64,000 nucleotides of DNA from Numida meleagris (Eukaryota; Chordata; Aves; Galliformes; Numididae): the NCBI RefSeq assembly GCF_002078875.1, contig NC_034411.1:49411620-49475619 (forward strand). The letters are read 5' to 3'. The position numbers were made by a program, and so were the translations under genes. This document shows, one piece after another, positions 1 through 13,547 of this stretch (within the stretch, counting starts at the first letter, position 1; each line of letters begins with the position of its first letter). The notes under the pieces are model-generated. The model was given only the letters and a program-made list of their open reading frames with translations. It had not been told where the DNA came from and made no database searches.

Positions 1-1394
1 TCTCATATAATTAAACTGAACAGTGACACTTTCCTTGATATGAGTAACTGTTCATATGCTGCCCCTGTGTAATGAGTCATCATAAACAAAATGATGTGAA
101 GTTAGCACAGCTGGTATTTGGGGTTGGATCCTGGCTAAATAAGGTCAGCATAGAAAAACACTACACGAATTATGATGTTTCAGTTCTCAAAGCATCCTCT
201 ATTAGGAAAGAGATTCTCCACTGCAACTTTGATCATCTTTTATCTCCCTCTTATAGATGAAATTAGTGGTGGCTGGGCACTCCTCAAATCTAAAACATTT
301 CATCTGCTTATCTAATTGACATATGGATTTTCGCCAGGTTTGTGGATTTGACTGTGAAACTAATTGCTGCTTTTCTTCAGCTACTGTAGTTATTAAAAAA
401 AAAAAAATCAGTTCTGTACAATAAATTAACAAAATGTAAAAAATGTAATAGGCAAAAAGAAACAAAAGATTTTGTACTATGGAAATATTATTTTAGATTA
501 TCTGCAAATGTCAGAGTTGCAAACTATGTTGTGTATTGATAACATAATATCTGAAGGAGATAGGGAAATAATTGCAATTGAATACATTAGAAGGATATTT
601 TCTGAAGCTTAGACACAGAGAAACTTTACTTTCTACTTGAAAGAAAACAAAAAAACAACTCTGACCTGCAACACGGGCAACAGAAGCACAAAGCTAGTGA
701 TGCGGTCAAGAAATCTATTTTTGCAGGCAGACATATTCTGCTTGTTAAGCACCAAGAAACATTTTCCCACATGAGTTCCATGGAGAACAGAATTCAGCAG
801 GAAAGATGCCTTTAGGATTTTGTAGAGCATAAGTATGCTGAGTTAGTGGTATCTATGGCTTTCCAGGCAATGTTTATACAACAAAGAACACCTTAAAGAA
901 TGATTTTAGAAAGTGTAAAAACCTCAACAATACCCACGATGTGAAACACATCAAACAGAAACGTTGTTCAGAAGGAAACTCAGGAAGAGAACTTCTGACC
1001 ATGACATGACTATGTAAAAAGCTGTGATGGAGTGAATAGGTGCAAATGTGAAAAACTGTCATCAGAAAATATATGAAGTATGATACAAGGGAAAGTCATT
1101 TGTCATAACACAGCATTCTCTTGAAGAATGGGAGACCGTGGATGCAAAGTACATCACTCTCCAGTAATACAGCCACTCAACTGTGAGGCTATTATTGAAC
1201 AACTTCAGTCCAGTAGGAAGAATGTGGTAAAATTTCAGACTGATTCAGAAAAGGAGCATGTTGCTCTCATGTTGCTACAGGAAGAATCAAGCATCACATG
1301 GAGTGGGACAAGAACATGAAAATGTCAAGGCTGATGACTGGGAAGGATTACATATCCTGGGTTTTACTGATGTCGTGAAGCCATATATCCACAA
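1..1394. other. Non-coding stretch, nothing recognised
   Basis: AT-rich sequence with only short chance reading frames on both strands. I see no splice-bounded conserved frame and no repeat end. The last 100 bases or so run into the CR1 copy that follows, and its true 5' edge could lie up to about 80 bases further left than marked. Confidence 0.6.
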
Positions 1395-2093
1395 CCCTGC
1401 TGAAAAAGACTTGGGAGTACTGGTGAGTGGGAAGATGGATATGAGGCAGCAATGTCCCTTGCAGCCCAGAAAGCCAACAGTACCCTGGGCTGCTTCAAAA
1501 GAACCATGACCAGCAGGGTGAGGGAGGTGATCCTGCCCTTTGTACTGGTGAGATCTCACCTGGAGTACTGCGTCCAAATGTGGAGTCCTCAGTGCAGGAA
1601 AGACATGGACCCATTGGTTCATGTCCAGAGGAGGGCCACAAAAAAGATCCAAGGGATGGAACACCTCTCCTACAAGGATAAGCTGAGAGAGCTAGGGCTG
1701 TTCAGCATGGAGAGGAGAAGGTTCTGGGAAGACCTGATAATGGCCTTTCAGTATTAATAGGGGTCTGTAAGAAGGAAGGGGACAGACACTTTAGCAGGGT
1801 CTATGGTGATAGAACAAGGGGAAATCGTTTCAAACTAAAAGAGGGGAGATTTAGACTGGATATAAGGAAAAAGTTGTGGGATTTTTTTATGATAAGGGTG
1901 ATAAGGCATGGGAACAGATTGCCCAGAGATGTAGTAGAGGCCCTGTCCTTGGTGACACTCAAGGTCAGGCTGGACAGGGCTCTGAGCAATCTGATCTAGC
2001 TGTAGGTGTCCCAGTTCATTGCAGGGAAGTTAGACTACATGACCTTTAAAGGTCCCTTCAAACTCATATGATTCTGTGATTCTACAATTCTAT
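1395..2093 (+). mobile_element. CR1 LINE, 5'-truncated, with 3' end
   Basis: This is a chicken-repeat-1 non-LTR retrotransposon copy in forward orientation. A frame at 1452-1757 encodes the region downstream of the reverse transcriptase core of ORF2, with recognisable CR1 pieces such as SHLEYCVQMWSP and [13 protein letters not shown]. That frame stops at 1755, and the remaining C-terminal similarity, including a NRLPRDVVE-like segment near 1910, is out of frame. The element ends in the CR1 3' signature: a 'ggtcccttcaaactc' block followed by short ATTCTRTGAT-type repeats at about 2069-2093. Only about 700 bases of a roughly 4.5 kb element remain, the usual 5' truncation. It has stops and frame breaks, so it is dead. 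The 5' boundary is soft. Confidence 0.93.
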
Positions 2094-3211
2094 CCAGCCA
2101 TGTAATGCTGAAAACAGACATTCTTAAGTAATCACAGTGAGATATTTTAGACATCATACCTGTGACTAGCAGCCAGGAAGGAGGTGAAAGTCTTCCCTGC
2201 TGCCTTGTAGGCTTTTTCCAATGATATTGGTTCTCTTGCCCATTTCCTTTCTAAACACCTGTCTGTGCTAAGTGCTCTGCAAGAATTAAGTGCCACCAAA
2301 CCACAGTATGAGGATTCAGTGTCTGGAGTGATAAGGGGTAACTCAGGCTGCCTTGCCATAGAAGCAGCTTGAGACAGGTAGCTGTCAACTGCATTGCTAC
2401 ACTGATCAAACCTTCCTGATGCTTTTCTGCCAAAAAGCATAAGTCACCTTAGCGAACAAACTCATACCAGACTCACATCAAAGTGAGATTGAAAGGAAAG
2501 AAGCAAGTCAGTAGTAGGTCAAGAAAGCACATAAAAGCACATTCTTCATGAGAACTTAGGTAATATGGGCTTGACTATCATTTCTCCTTCTCCCCATATT
2601 AATGGATACCCTATCTTTTAGATATTGGGTGTAATTTGAAGCAGGGACTTCAAAAAAATTTTGTTATCTTCTCTGTGAAAAGGATGGTAATAATCATCTG
2701 GAAAACAGATATTTTTATGAATTTTTAGAACTGCCACGTGACTATGGTGGAGCTGACCATCTGACTCAACCTACAAGTCCGTCTGATAACAATCCATAGT
2801 ACCTAAACATTGTGGTGGTTTCAGGAGAAATAGGAATATCCTTTCTATCTGAAGGACCATGTATGCTTATGCCAGTTGGAAAAGTTATGTTTTTTTAACA
2901 GCCTACAACAATGCACTGTCACTTTCTGCATAATAATAAGACAAATATGAATGGCCATGATGTTTAATAGGGATTTTCAGGTAAGGCATGATGTTAGCAT
3001 CAGGGAAAATTGTGAGCAGTAGTATATACCCAGTGCTCATCAAATCTTTTAACTATCCCAAAACAAGCAGGGACTATGTGGCTGATTCAGTCAAACCTCA
3101 GTGTCTCCAAAGCTGCCTCAGTATCATACCAAGCCCTTCTGTGTTCTCTACAGTCCATGCAAAACCATAGACCATCTTTCATCTTAGAGTATACTCAGGT
3201 AGGTAGTACTG
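2094..3211. other. Non-coding stretch, nothing recognised
   Basis: No repeat end, RNA gene or credible coding exon seen. The 97-codon minus-strand frame near 2147-2440 shows no motif I know and overlaps another unrelated frame on the same strand. Confidence 0.55.
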
Positions 3212-3284
3212 TGTGGAGCCAGGAGTTGGACTTGATGATCCTTGTGGATGTCTTCCAAATCAGAATTTTACATAATTCTATAAT
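3212..3284 (+). mobile_element. CR1 3'-terminal fragment
   Basis: About 70 bases matching the CR1 3' end: 'gttggacttgatgatc' at 3225-3240, a degraded 'cttccaaatcagaat' block, then 'attctataat'. Forward orientation. This is a very short, heavily 5'-truncated copy. The call rests only on the conserved 3' untranslated end, which is distinctive in birds. Confidence 0.8.
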
Positions 3285-5544
3285 CTACTTTACTAAACAT
3301 AGCTGCAGGTAATGTGGTCAAGGTCGTAGTATTCAATGGTAAGTGGTAAATCAGCAATACAGTAAAAATCTTCCATGACCTGAAAATGAGGAGACACAGG
3401 GCAATGGGAGGAGGAACAGAACGAGAATCAGGTGACTACGCTGGCAGAGAATATTACAAATCTTATTCCACCGCTTTCAATTCTTAAGCCCAGATTCCAT
3501 CTGCTCAAATCTCTATGAAGTATTTGTTTTGCAACGGCATTTTGAAAGACTCTATAAGATGGGCATTCTTTACTTGTAAGTACAAGCCTAGTATACGGAT
3601 TTTCATACATTTTTACATCACTCATTTCCTTTCTTTTGATTCTGTCTGTAAATTACATCAACTGCTCATTCATAGATAAACCCTAGCATACAGTAGCATC
3701 TATTTTCAGTACATGGTATAAAACGTCTGTGTAAGCCAGAACCATCTAGATATATGCTATATTTATATATAAATATGTATGTTTGCATTTATTGTACTAT
3801 ATATTATTATTTGTACATATAGCATTATTTTCTAGAATATACTGATGATTAAATATGAACAATTCTGTTAATTTCTGTTCTTGCTTTTCTTAGGATTTTC
3901 TGTGTTTCTTAGGTTGTCCTTAGGCTGACCAAGAAAAACATAGATATACTAATGCTACAATTTAACACCATATGATTGATTTGCGAACAACTTCATACTG
4001 TTAAGCAAGTCACTCTATTTACATCTTTCAATCTATACAGAACAGACCACACAATCTACTAACACAAATTCTGAAATGTATTTGGTATCAGTCCTGATTC
4101 ACACAGCACATACATAAGACTGATAAATGACAGAAATGTATACAGGAAATTTGTTTCACTGTAAAGCTCATCTTCTTTCTCCAGAAAATTCATAATCTTT
4201 TCTACCTGAGAACCATAGACTTTCTGATTTAGCTGTATGCTGCCTCTGATGATATTCAGGGAATTATCATATTTCATCATCAAACTCAGATAATATCTTG
4301 ACTTAGTACGTACCTTGTTAAAGCACAGTTTCTGAATGACACTAAAGAAATGCCTGCTGATTGTGAGTTCTGGCAATATAACAGCATACTTCCATACATT
4401 AGCCACCCACCTTTGGGAACAAATAATAAGATGCTTAAAACATCAGCAAATTCATTTACATTTCTAATCTTACGCAACATTCATTGTGAGTCTTGCCAAC
4501 ATCCTTTATTCTATCTCTTGAATGTTTTACTTCTGTAAGTTTTGTAGCTTCTAGGTCAGTAGTAATAACAGTATCCTGATTAGCAAGTAATATGTGCTTT
4601 CTTTTCATGTCTTTAATTATTACATCATCTACATTTGCTCTGGCAGTGTCTTTTTTTGTTTGTTTTTATAAGCCTAGCATGAATGCAACCATGCAGTTAC
4701 AGCAAACATTTTTAATTCCTAATTTTCATGTTTTTACATTCTATATTGCATATACGTGGCTATGTTCATACTTTCAGATGGCAACACATCAAATTTGTAA
4801 AATACCATACTACAATATTGATGAAGTCTGTTATCCTTTTTTTTTTTTTCTACCTCATGTCACCAGTAATAAGCAGGAAAAATCATCGCTGCTTCTTTAA
4901 AGACACTATGGTTGGCCCATCTGAAATTGAGCCAACTCATCTGCCCTGTTTTCAGACGGATACATTATTTAGACTTATTACAGCATTTCTCCTGTAAAGC
5001 CCTGTGATTCACCTGTAGTAGCTGGAAGTATTCCTGGAGAACACCATCAGAATCATGTGAACTGAAGAGGTACTAATATCCTAAAATCACCCTTATCTTG
5101 TATAATGATACATATGATATATAATGTATAATTCAAGTTTATCAGTTTTTTTCTGGCCATGGTCTAACAGTGATTTGCCACTGACAGTTGCAGTGAGGTT
5201 TTTGCTTCCTATCAACTAATTGACAGTACCTGTTCCCTCCTGCTTAAGAGGTGCTTAACAAATATTTTTATCAGACACTAGAACAGTTACAATACAATCA
5301 CAGAAATTATTGCTGCTTATTGCTCTCACAAGCAGGATATTTTTATGACTAAAGAAAATATTTTGAAAAGACAGATAATATCTATGCACATATGTACACA
5401 CACACACTTCTTAACTCTAAAGTTATCCTCTTTTCCTCTCATGAAGCCTCTTCCAGGGCTGCTGCAGTTTTACAGGAACTGTATGTGGTTCAGCTAGCTT
5501 AGGTGAGAGGGTTCCAATAACAGCACAGCGGGAAGTTTATCTGA
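3285..5544. other. AT-rich non-coding stretch
   Basis: Contains an AT-rich patch with many TATA-like words at about 3749-3840, a T13 run at 4837-4849 and a short CA run near 5396-5408. The open frames here (up to 115 codons) are low-complexity, hydrophobic and mutually overlapping, as expected of AT-rich noise. Confidence 0.55.
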
Positions 5545-5633
5545 CTGTAACCTACTGTAGGCAACCTGCTTTAGCAGGGGGTTGGACTTGATGATCCCCA
5601 GAGGTCTCTTCCAACCCCAGCGATTCTGTGACT
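5545..5633 (+). mobile_element. CR1 3'-terminal fragment
   Basis: Clear CR1 3' end in forward orientation: 'gcaacctgctttagcagggg' followed by 'gttggacttgatgatcccc', 'aggtctcttccaacccc' and 'gattctgtgactg'. It is less diverged than the fragment at 3212, so probably a younger insertion. Only the terminal 90 bases are present and no ORF2 sequence remains. Confidence 0.92.
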
Positions 5634-7177
5634 GAAGGCTCTGCTGCATGTGCTCTAATACAAACAGAAGCAGAGCTTTTCTTCAAAAACACAAGTCATT
5701 GAACTAAATCTACTTGTCAGTGGAGTAACTTTTTCAGGTAAAAGTAGTAAATAACTGTATGTTAAGAGCTGCAGGGAGAGATTCCAGCGGGAAAACATCT
5801 CGGAGGTGTAATGCCAAATTCCTGAAGCTCAGTTCTCTGCCTGCTACTTCTAGATACTGTGGTGAGCAGGTTGCCTCTGTGTGGTTACTGCAACAAGACC
5901 TTTTTCATAACAAAGGGAGAAGCAATTACAGTTACTTCAGTATCTCTTACATAACGTAAATCTCTTCTTCATCAGCAGTTTCCTAGAAAAAATACAGCCA
6001 TAAGTAGACAGCAGAGACTTCATCTGAAGTCGAACCTCATGTCCAGTTTATATAGATGCTTCTGGCTATTACAGTTTGCCTGAGGTGAGTTTTCAAACTC
6101 AGGAGGGACTTTAGCACTCAAAAATAAAAAAAATTAAAAAAGCAGAGAGGGGAAAGCCACCTGATATTTGTTAAATTTCATGTAAACAAAACATTCCATC
6201 TTGTTCCAGGAGTACAGAACAGCAGGAGAAGTGTAACTTTCAGAGTCCTGAAAACTAATCAAGAATCAAAATAAAGAGATATATAATAGTATTTCAGCAT
6301 TGGTTAGCAATAAATTAGATAGCACTGGTTTTATTGTGTCTGTAATGACAAACAAGAAAAGGACATTTTCTTATTTGCCAGACTAAATAATGTTGGTCTC
6401 TTCTCATCAGCAAAATAAAATGATTTTGTACCTGTAATAGATAAATATAAATTGTCTCTGAAATGAGCTGGGGTGAGGATAGTTGAAAAGCCATTATTAG
6501 TTTAAAAAGAATGCTCTGATACTATTCGTCACAGCCATAATGTCAGCGCAGAATCATGATTACAGTGACAACAGAATTGGGATTTCATGTTGTATATGTA
6601 TGCGTACATTCTTATGTATGAAGAGAGGTCACTGTAGAGTATTTCATGATCTTTACATTTTTTTTCATTGCACTTCATCAGCCATTTTGTCAGAGAGTTT
6701 TGAAAGTAACTTATGTCTCTCTTCACTGTCTGCTTTAGATAGACTATCAGAAAAATACATATATTATCTACACATAAGTCATTACAAGTCCTTTCACTTT
6801 TCAAGACAATTCAAAAGCACGTTTATAACCGTATTTAATACAATGTTTAAGGTTTCCTGCCAATAACCTCCCACTGCAGTGAAAACTGGCAGTCTATATT
6901 GAAGTGGCTAGAACTAAGATGGACAGACATTGACTTCAATTTTTACATTAATTAAAAAGGCTTTGAATATATTTTTCTACTATCGTAAAAGAACCAGGGT
7001 ATGTCATGAATACGAACATGCATACAAAAGAGCCTCTCTAAGGGAAGGTTTTCCTTCTGGACTCTTTGTTATCCATAAGCTAGCCTGTCTGGTCCAAAGG
7101 ATGTACAGCATCCTTTGAGAGTAGGGTTCAGTGGTATTATAAGTATGTGACTTAGGAAAGTTTCCTTAATTGTTGAC
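5634..7177. other. Non-coding stretch, nothing recognised
   Basis: AT-rich sequence with no repeat end or exon that I can identify. Two overlapping frames at 6529-6866 on opposite strands (91 and 108 codons) have no recognisable motif. Confidence 0.55.
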
Positions 7178-7700
7178 AATGGTTTATGGGCTGGTTCAGC
7201 CCGGTTCCATAACTAATTGTGCAGGGGGACCCACAGTCCCACACCCTGGGAAAAGCGAAGGTGGAAAAGGGGAAAGGGTAAGGAGATGGGCCTAAAAACA
7301 AAACAGCAGAAATGATCTGAGGAGGAAAGTTAATTTACTAAATAAGATATAGGAATGGATGATAATGCAATATAATACAATATAATTGGAATTGAGGCTA
7401 ATAAATCAAATAAAATGAGAGAGTGTCCAAAAACTGAAGGTCTTACTCTAATGCTGAAGGCGATATTGGTTGGGAGCACACATACTAACAAGATGAGCAG
7501 AAAGGGAAAAGAGCACATCTTGTGATATGCAAACAGTTTAATCTTTCCCTCTGCATGGAAAATGGAGATGCAAAGTCCTCTGGGGTATGTAGTTCTTCTC
7601 TTCTGAGAACCAGGTACTCAGAACTATCAACAATCCATGGAACTGGAGCATTAACTCTTTAACTCTCAGTGCACTACATGATGTTATGATGTGGAATACC
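7178..7700 (-). mobile_element. Probable endogenous retrovirus LTR
   Basis: A block of about 520 bases whose composition and word content differ from its flanks. Read on the minus strand, its promoter-like end carries 'ggtattccacatcataacat' at about 7685-7704. This resembles the 'gggtattccataccatgtgacgtcat' promoter region of avian ERV LTRs. The other end, near 7185, has the GC-rich 'ggctggttcagcccggttcc'. No gag, pol or env sequence is attached and no second copy is in the window, so it would be a solo LTR. I cannot fix the exact termini or see a target-site duplication. It could instead be an unrelated unique GC-richer patch. Confidence 0.5.
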
Positions 7701-10700
7701 AGTAACAAAAAAATCAGTATACAATTGTCATGGTTTTATAAGGAATAACAATATCTTCAAGGAAAAGATGGCTACAGGCAGATGTGTTACTCCTTGTCCT
7801 GAGCTTTTGATAGGATTTATTCATGAGGAACTCAGTGCAAAACAAGGCAAATACAAAGTTCTAATCTCATCATCAGCATTGTGTGTTGAAAACTCATATG
7901 AAGGGAAGAGAAAAGAGATATTTAATAATGTATGCACATAAATTACAAAGGAAAAGTGGTAGTGGAGGGTGTTGCATGCTATCAGAAGGATGAGAACTAG
8001 ATGACTTCACAGAGCTGCTGAACTTCATCATGACACTCGTTTGACTCTGGAGGCACTTAAATCAACACTGCTAAACCTAGAAGAGATTCTATCCTTGCAG
8101 GCCAGCAAATCAAATGCTTCAACACAGTAATAAAAGTATCTAATCACAGACACTTGTGTTTATTGTGTGTTTCACTGCCTTTTACTGGTCTGTCCAATCT
8201 AACTGTTACACCAGCTACCTGTTAATACACAAATTCAAGTGGCAAATGTGTAGAAACTTGGATTAGGCAAAACGAGTTTGTAACACATATCATAGCAAAA
8301 TCATCCTTTTGAACAAAAAGCAATGGGAAAGATGAAGCAGATGCTGCTTTTGGAACATTGCCGTGCTCTTAAAAAGGTAGATTTAGAACTGATCCATTCC
8401 AGTGCACCAGCTTCACCATTTGCAGATTTAAATTCGGACAAGAAAAGATGAGAATGCATTTTCAAAATGAATTTTGATAGTTTTGTCTAGCTTAAAACTA
8501 GATGTACTCCACAGAAGCTCTCACTCAAAGGCCACATGGTCTTTCCACAGTAAACACTGTCTTGGAATTAGTTTCATACTGTGAATAAATTTTAACACCT
8601 CTTATAGAAGAAACTTTGTTCTTTCTTCCTTTTCTTAACAGCACAGCAACTATTAAAATGCCAATAATTAGCCCAGACTAGTCTGCCTTGATATATTTGA
8701 AGAGCAATGTAAAGTAGTAATTCAAAATCTGAACATTTTAAAACTATTTTTCGCACCTATCATTTCCAACTACTTCTCTTTGCTACTTGTTCTCAGATAT
8801 CACCACTGCCATCCTTTTGAGCACAGTTCTGCTGGCCATAACAGCCCGCTTCAATGTAAACGTACATGTTACTTGGTAATTTATTGACTCTTAGATTCCC
8901 TTAATTGGTTTGGATTGTACCAGTGGTGAACATTTCCTTATCTGTCATACAAGAGACATTTTGTACTTGCCCTGATCACATGTCCTGAACAAAGAGACTC
9001 TTATGGACATAATATGCCTTGGATTCATGGATCTTTTCTGACAAAGATAAATACATTGAATGAGAAAGTATTCCTAAGCAACTTATTCCTCATTAAATCT
9101 ATTAAAAAAACTGTCAGGAAAATAAAAGGATTAATCAAGTTCAATGGCCTCAGTTATCTTCTGCATAAGTACAGAATCCAATTCACTAGTCCTCTTTGTA
9201 TCCTTTCTCCCTCTAAAAGATCTTTTTTTAATATAAATGTATGCTAATCTTCCTACTTATTGCACCACATTTCTTTCTGATTAACCACCACACTGACCAT
9301 AGAAACTGCAATTGAGTTTCCATATCATTCTTTACTGGCTTTATGTACATCATTTAAAACCTTTATATTTTCTTTCACCCAGAAATGGGCTTCTATTACT
9401 AACTTAACAGTTACAAGTAATAAAATAGACAATATAGTGAAGACTTAATTACTATAGATCCAAGCATAGTGCTTAATATATAGAAAAACAACATTTTGTT
9501 AGTTGCTCTTCCTATGGAGGGGAAGTAAAATTGGGCTTCACTGATTCCTGAAAAATGATTAACTTCAACACAAATACTTTCAAGAACCAAAACTTGAAGC
9601 AATTTTTATACTGTTTTGCTGTCTTGATTCATTTATTTTTGCATTACAGTTGGCACAACTTCTCCTGAACGAAAATGCATTTTATTTGGCAGCCACTCAT
9701 CAAGCACTGGTTCTGTTAGCCAGGAGACTCTGAAACAGTGACAAATAGTTTTTGGATGATTGGCCAGTGTCAACAAGATAAAAATAAAATTAAGAAACAA
9801 TAAGTACAACATTTATGTCTGTCTCTGTTAGACATAGAGAGAAAGGAAAAAAAAGTACAGAAACTCATATAAGCAAATAGCATTGTTCTTAAACTGAGAG
9901 CTACAAAAATTATCAGTTCTGATTCATAGAGAACTAAGGCTTTTTTTTTTTTTTAAGATATATCTTCTGTGTTTACTTCCTAGTAAATAAATTCTCTCCT
10001 TAGTTTCACTTAGAAGTGATAAGAAGTTAAAACTGGTGTTTATTATCCTGCTTACTGACTTTTTCAAATTCTAGGCTGATTCTAGAATTAAAATGGTTCA
10101 AGCCCATACCTGACCCACGAGAAGATAGTAATCTATATTTGGGATTTTCTTCCTCTTTCAAGTCCAAATTATGCTACAAAATCCATATGACAGTATCATA
10201 GTGACTTCATTATATTGACCATGCTAAAAAGCCTGGATTCATGACCAGCATGCCAAACTTCCCAAAGATATTATTACTACTGATACTGGTCTAACAAGTT
10301 ATTAAAATTAAGATAATTTCTATTGCTCATTAAAGGTTCATTGGAGGATCAGTAAGATAGAGTTGACAAAATTCTATAAGAATTTCTAGATATTTAGAAA
10401 TGTACAGAAGTTAAATAAAGTGGATAGAAAGGATAGTTGACTTGAAAATTATGTCCAATTTGCATAGCAGCAAATTCAATTTATTTATTGAATTATTATT
10501 ATTTATCCTTTTCACCTTAGAAGATCATCTCCCACTGGAAATTGGACAGTCTGCAAGGGAGAAAATATATCTAACAAGAATAGGTCTCTGTTCAAGTAGA
10601 GAGTGCAGGAATTATAGGAGTAATGAGAATGCATTAAAGTGTTATAAGCGCTGTGATGGCTATATCTATGACCTTACAGGAACATGAATTTTCTTGAATA

Positions 10701-11279
10701 ACCACAAGAATCATCCTACAAAGGGAATATATCATGAAAGAGATGATTAACTGTACCTGCAGAGCCGGATATAATGTGTCCCTCAAGGTCCTAAGGTAAC
10801 TTTTGATACAGAGATGAAGAAATGTAATAGATGATTTGCCATCCATCTGATACACCAGACTGAAGCCTACTTACAGTGTACAGCATGAAAATTAAAGCAA
10901 CTTTAACAGGAGTAACTAAAATAAAGGCAGAGCTCCTAGTGCTAACAAACAAAGAGAACTGAACATTTATTATAAAATAATTGGCAATAAGCTCAGGGAA
11001 TTGCTAGACATGTTTAATGACAGAAGTTTTTAAGGAAAGTTGGCATTTCCACCAAGGAAAAAAGCCAGAAATTAGAGAGAACCTCAGAGACGAACTGAGA
11101 TGTGCAGCCAGATTTAGATCTGGATAACCTCCTACTCCATGATTTCAACTCTAGGGAGCATACAGAAAGTGGGAAGTAGAAAAGATTACATAAGAACTAT
11201 AGATAAATGCTGTATGTATACAGAGAGAAATCAGGCCAGGATACAAACTGAAGCACATCTCACAGGTGACATCTAGAAT
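7701..11279. other. AT-rich non-coding stretch
   Basis: No genes or repeat ends recognised. Includes a T14 run at 9941-9954. Frames such as 10442-10687 (81 codons) show no domain features. Confidence 0.5.
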
Positions 11280-12672
11280 ATAAAAAAATATTTACATAAA
11301 TTAAAGGTTACCCAACCCAGACAAAAAGCTATCAAAAATAATTTGATGCAAATTGGAGTCTTTTATGCAGTTCTTTAGAAAGTATCCTTAACTTACAGGA
11401 AGGGGAGCTGGAGAATTACAGATTAGTCAATATATTTAAGCTCTTGGAAAAATAAAAAATAATAAAATAGATGAATTGTGACTAACAAGAAGAAAACTTC
11501 AAGGCTATAAGTCAAGGTAAAAGTGAAAAGCAAACCACTTCAGACCAATCTGATATTTTTATCAATAGGAAAACAGCTTTTGTAAGAAAACTAATGGGAA
11601 AAAAATGTCTATTTTGTCTTTCATATCTCTGACACAGTCTTTCTTAACTTTCTTACAGCAAGTTAACTTACACTAACTCATGTAACAACAGTAAGTTTGA
11701 AAAATAGATTTAATAAACATGTTGGAAAAACTGTCATACATAGTTCTTTAGCAGAATGGAAGATCAGATCAAGTAAGCGTATATGGGGTTCTGTGAGCTC
11801 CAGTATCTTCAAGATTTTCATTACTTTTTGAAGGATAGAATAAATAGGGGTTACTGAGTTAGAAGATCTCATGTTTCTAGAAAGCACTGCATCTATACTA
11901 GAAGATATTTTATGCATAAGAAATTGGAAAAATAGCCTAAATAAAATGCAGTTCAACAGGTACATGAAAAGTATCTGTGGAGGTATAGTCAGCCACACAA
12001 ATAAAATGTGAAAAATAAATAAGGAAGCAAGCAATTCAAAAGAAATGATTGTTTGTAATATCTGACCACCAGTTAAACCCATCAATAATGACATAGTAGA
12101 AAAGACAAATATCATCTCAGAGTGCAAACAGAAGTGAAATTTACATTACATGAAGTAATACCCGTTTGCTAGGTGCAGTATCAGCAAGGTCCCCACTTGA
12201 GAAATATGTTTAGTTTTGCTGTTGCTCTTTAAGAAGAACAATTACTAACTGGAGATTGTCCAGAAGAGAGCAAAAAGAGTGGTCAGAAGCTTAAAAACCA
12301 TGACCTCTAGGGAAAGACTGCAACCGAGGAGTAGGCAAATCTATGCAAGAGTAGCCTTTTAAACGAATACAAAATGCAAGTCTTAAAAAGGCTAAAAGAA
12401 AAAACCTGCTTCAAACAGGAAGAAAATTATCTGTTTTCACTTTGCAGTATGATTATAGATAGAAATAATAGCCTTAAATGGCAGAAAGAAACACAAGAAA
12501 ACCTGTCTAATGGTGCTAGGGACAGAGCATTTGAGTAAATAAGCTATGGGTGATGCAGAGCACTAAAAAATTTTAAAAGCGGCTTGGGGAAGTAGCTTAC
12601 ATTAATGGTGCTTTAACTGGAGAAAAGCATAGACAAGATCTTAAAGTTTCCTTCCAATTGTATGATTTCATT
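11280..12672 (+). mobile_element. Ancient CR1 LINE, deeply decayed
   Basis: This long forward copy is hard to see because it is so diverged, but matches to older amniote (turtle/crocodilian-like) CR1 appear in the right order. A 'gagaattacagattagtcaat' segment near 11413 corresponds to the start of the RT domain (N-Y-R-x-V-N). 'ttcagaccaatctgat' at 11540-11555 and 'gacacagtc' at 11631 follow. The RT C-terminal region has 'aacagaagtg' at 12127, 'ctggagattgtccagaagag' at about 12249 and 'aaaccatgacctctagggaa' at about 12296. The end is 'aaagtttccttccaattgta' followed by 'tgatttcattaat' at 12643-12672, the CR1 3' terminus. All frames are broken. The 149-codon antisense frame at 11678-12127 lies inside it and is not a gene. 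The 5' edge is uncertain by 100 bases or more. Confidence 0.78.
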
Positions 12673-13547
12673 AATAAATAATAAAAATATAATACTGTGT
12701 AGAGACATAATCTCTCTCATATGATCTTGTTTAATATATTAGTCATTGCAGATATTGAAATGATTTATTATCCATGTCTTCATTCTCTTGATCTATCCAG
12801 TCTGTCAAAATACTGTGAATTTATGGCTAGAAGTGTTTGTATTTGTTCTTTTATTTTCTAGGAAGTAGAACATAACATGATCCTTAGCAACTACAGTACT
12901 ATCTCAGTCTTAAATGTGTACATTTAAACCTCCAGCCAAACATTTCACTTCCGTATCTTGATATAACACATCTCTAGCTGAAAAACTGCTTCTGTCCTCA
13001 CCCAAGCATGTAACATTCAAACCAATTTTTCCAGCCTTTAAAGTAAACTGAGGGTGTGACAGTAACATTACTCAGAGAAGATGAACTACCACTGTGATTA
13101 AGTGAAACATTTTGATATCTGTTGAGCTAAGTTACTGATGAAAAATGAACTTGCAATGTTCACTATATCACAAGGTTACAAAAAGACATAAGATGAGTGG
13201 AAGTTTTATTCAGGCTGTAAAAGCAATGCTAAGAATGGTTTTTACAGACATAAATAACTTACATGCTTATTGAGCTGCTACAGAAACAGCTCAGTGTTGT
13301 GTGCTATCTTGTATATCCTTTGAAGTCAAAACAGATTATGTGACTCTGACAGCTTTTCAAGGAGGAAGGAAAGCTTGCTGGAAATAAGGAAAATGTTTGC
13401 AGATACATTCAGAATTTAAAATAAGTGAGCTTTGCTGGCCCAGTTTTTTAGGTACACAATTTGAAACCTCAGAAGAGTCTCACTATACTGCAAGGTATTG
13501 ATCATTTCCCATCAAACACAAGATTACAATTTGGAGTCTTGAGTGTA
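12673..13547. other. Non-coding stretch, nothing recognised
   Basis: Unique-looking AT-rich sequence between the old CR1 and the LTR. No exon or regulatory element that I can support. Confidence 0.55.

Noticed and set aside
1128..1509. Two overlapping plus-strand frames (63 and 83 codons) ahead of and into the CR1
   Set aside because: The second runs out of frame into CR1 sequence; neither has independent support as a gene.
11678..12127. 149-codon minus-strand open frame, the longest in the window
   Set aside because: It lies antisense within a decayed CR1, is hydrophobic and low in complexity, and shows no domain or splice context.
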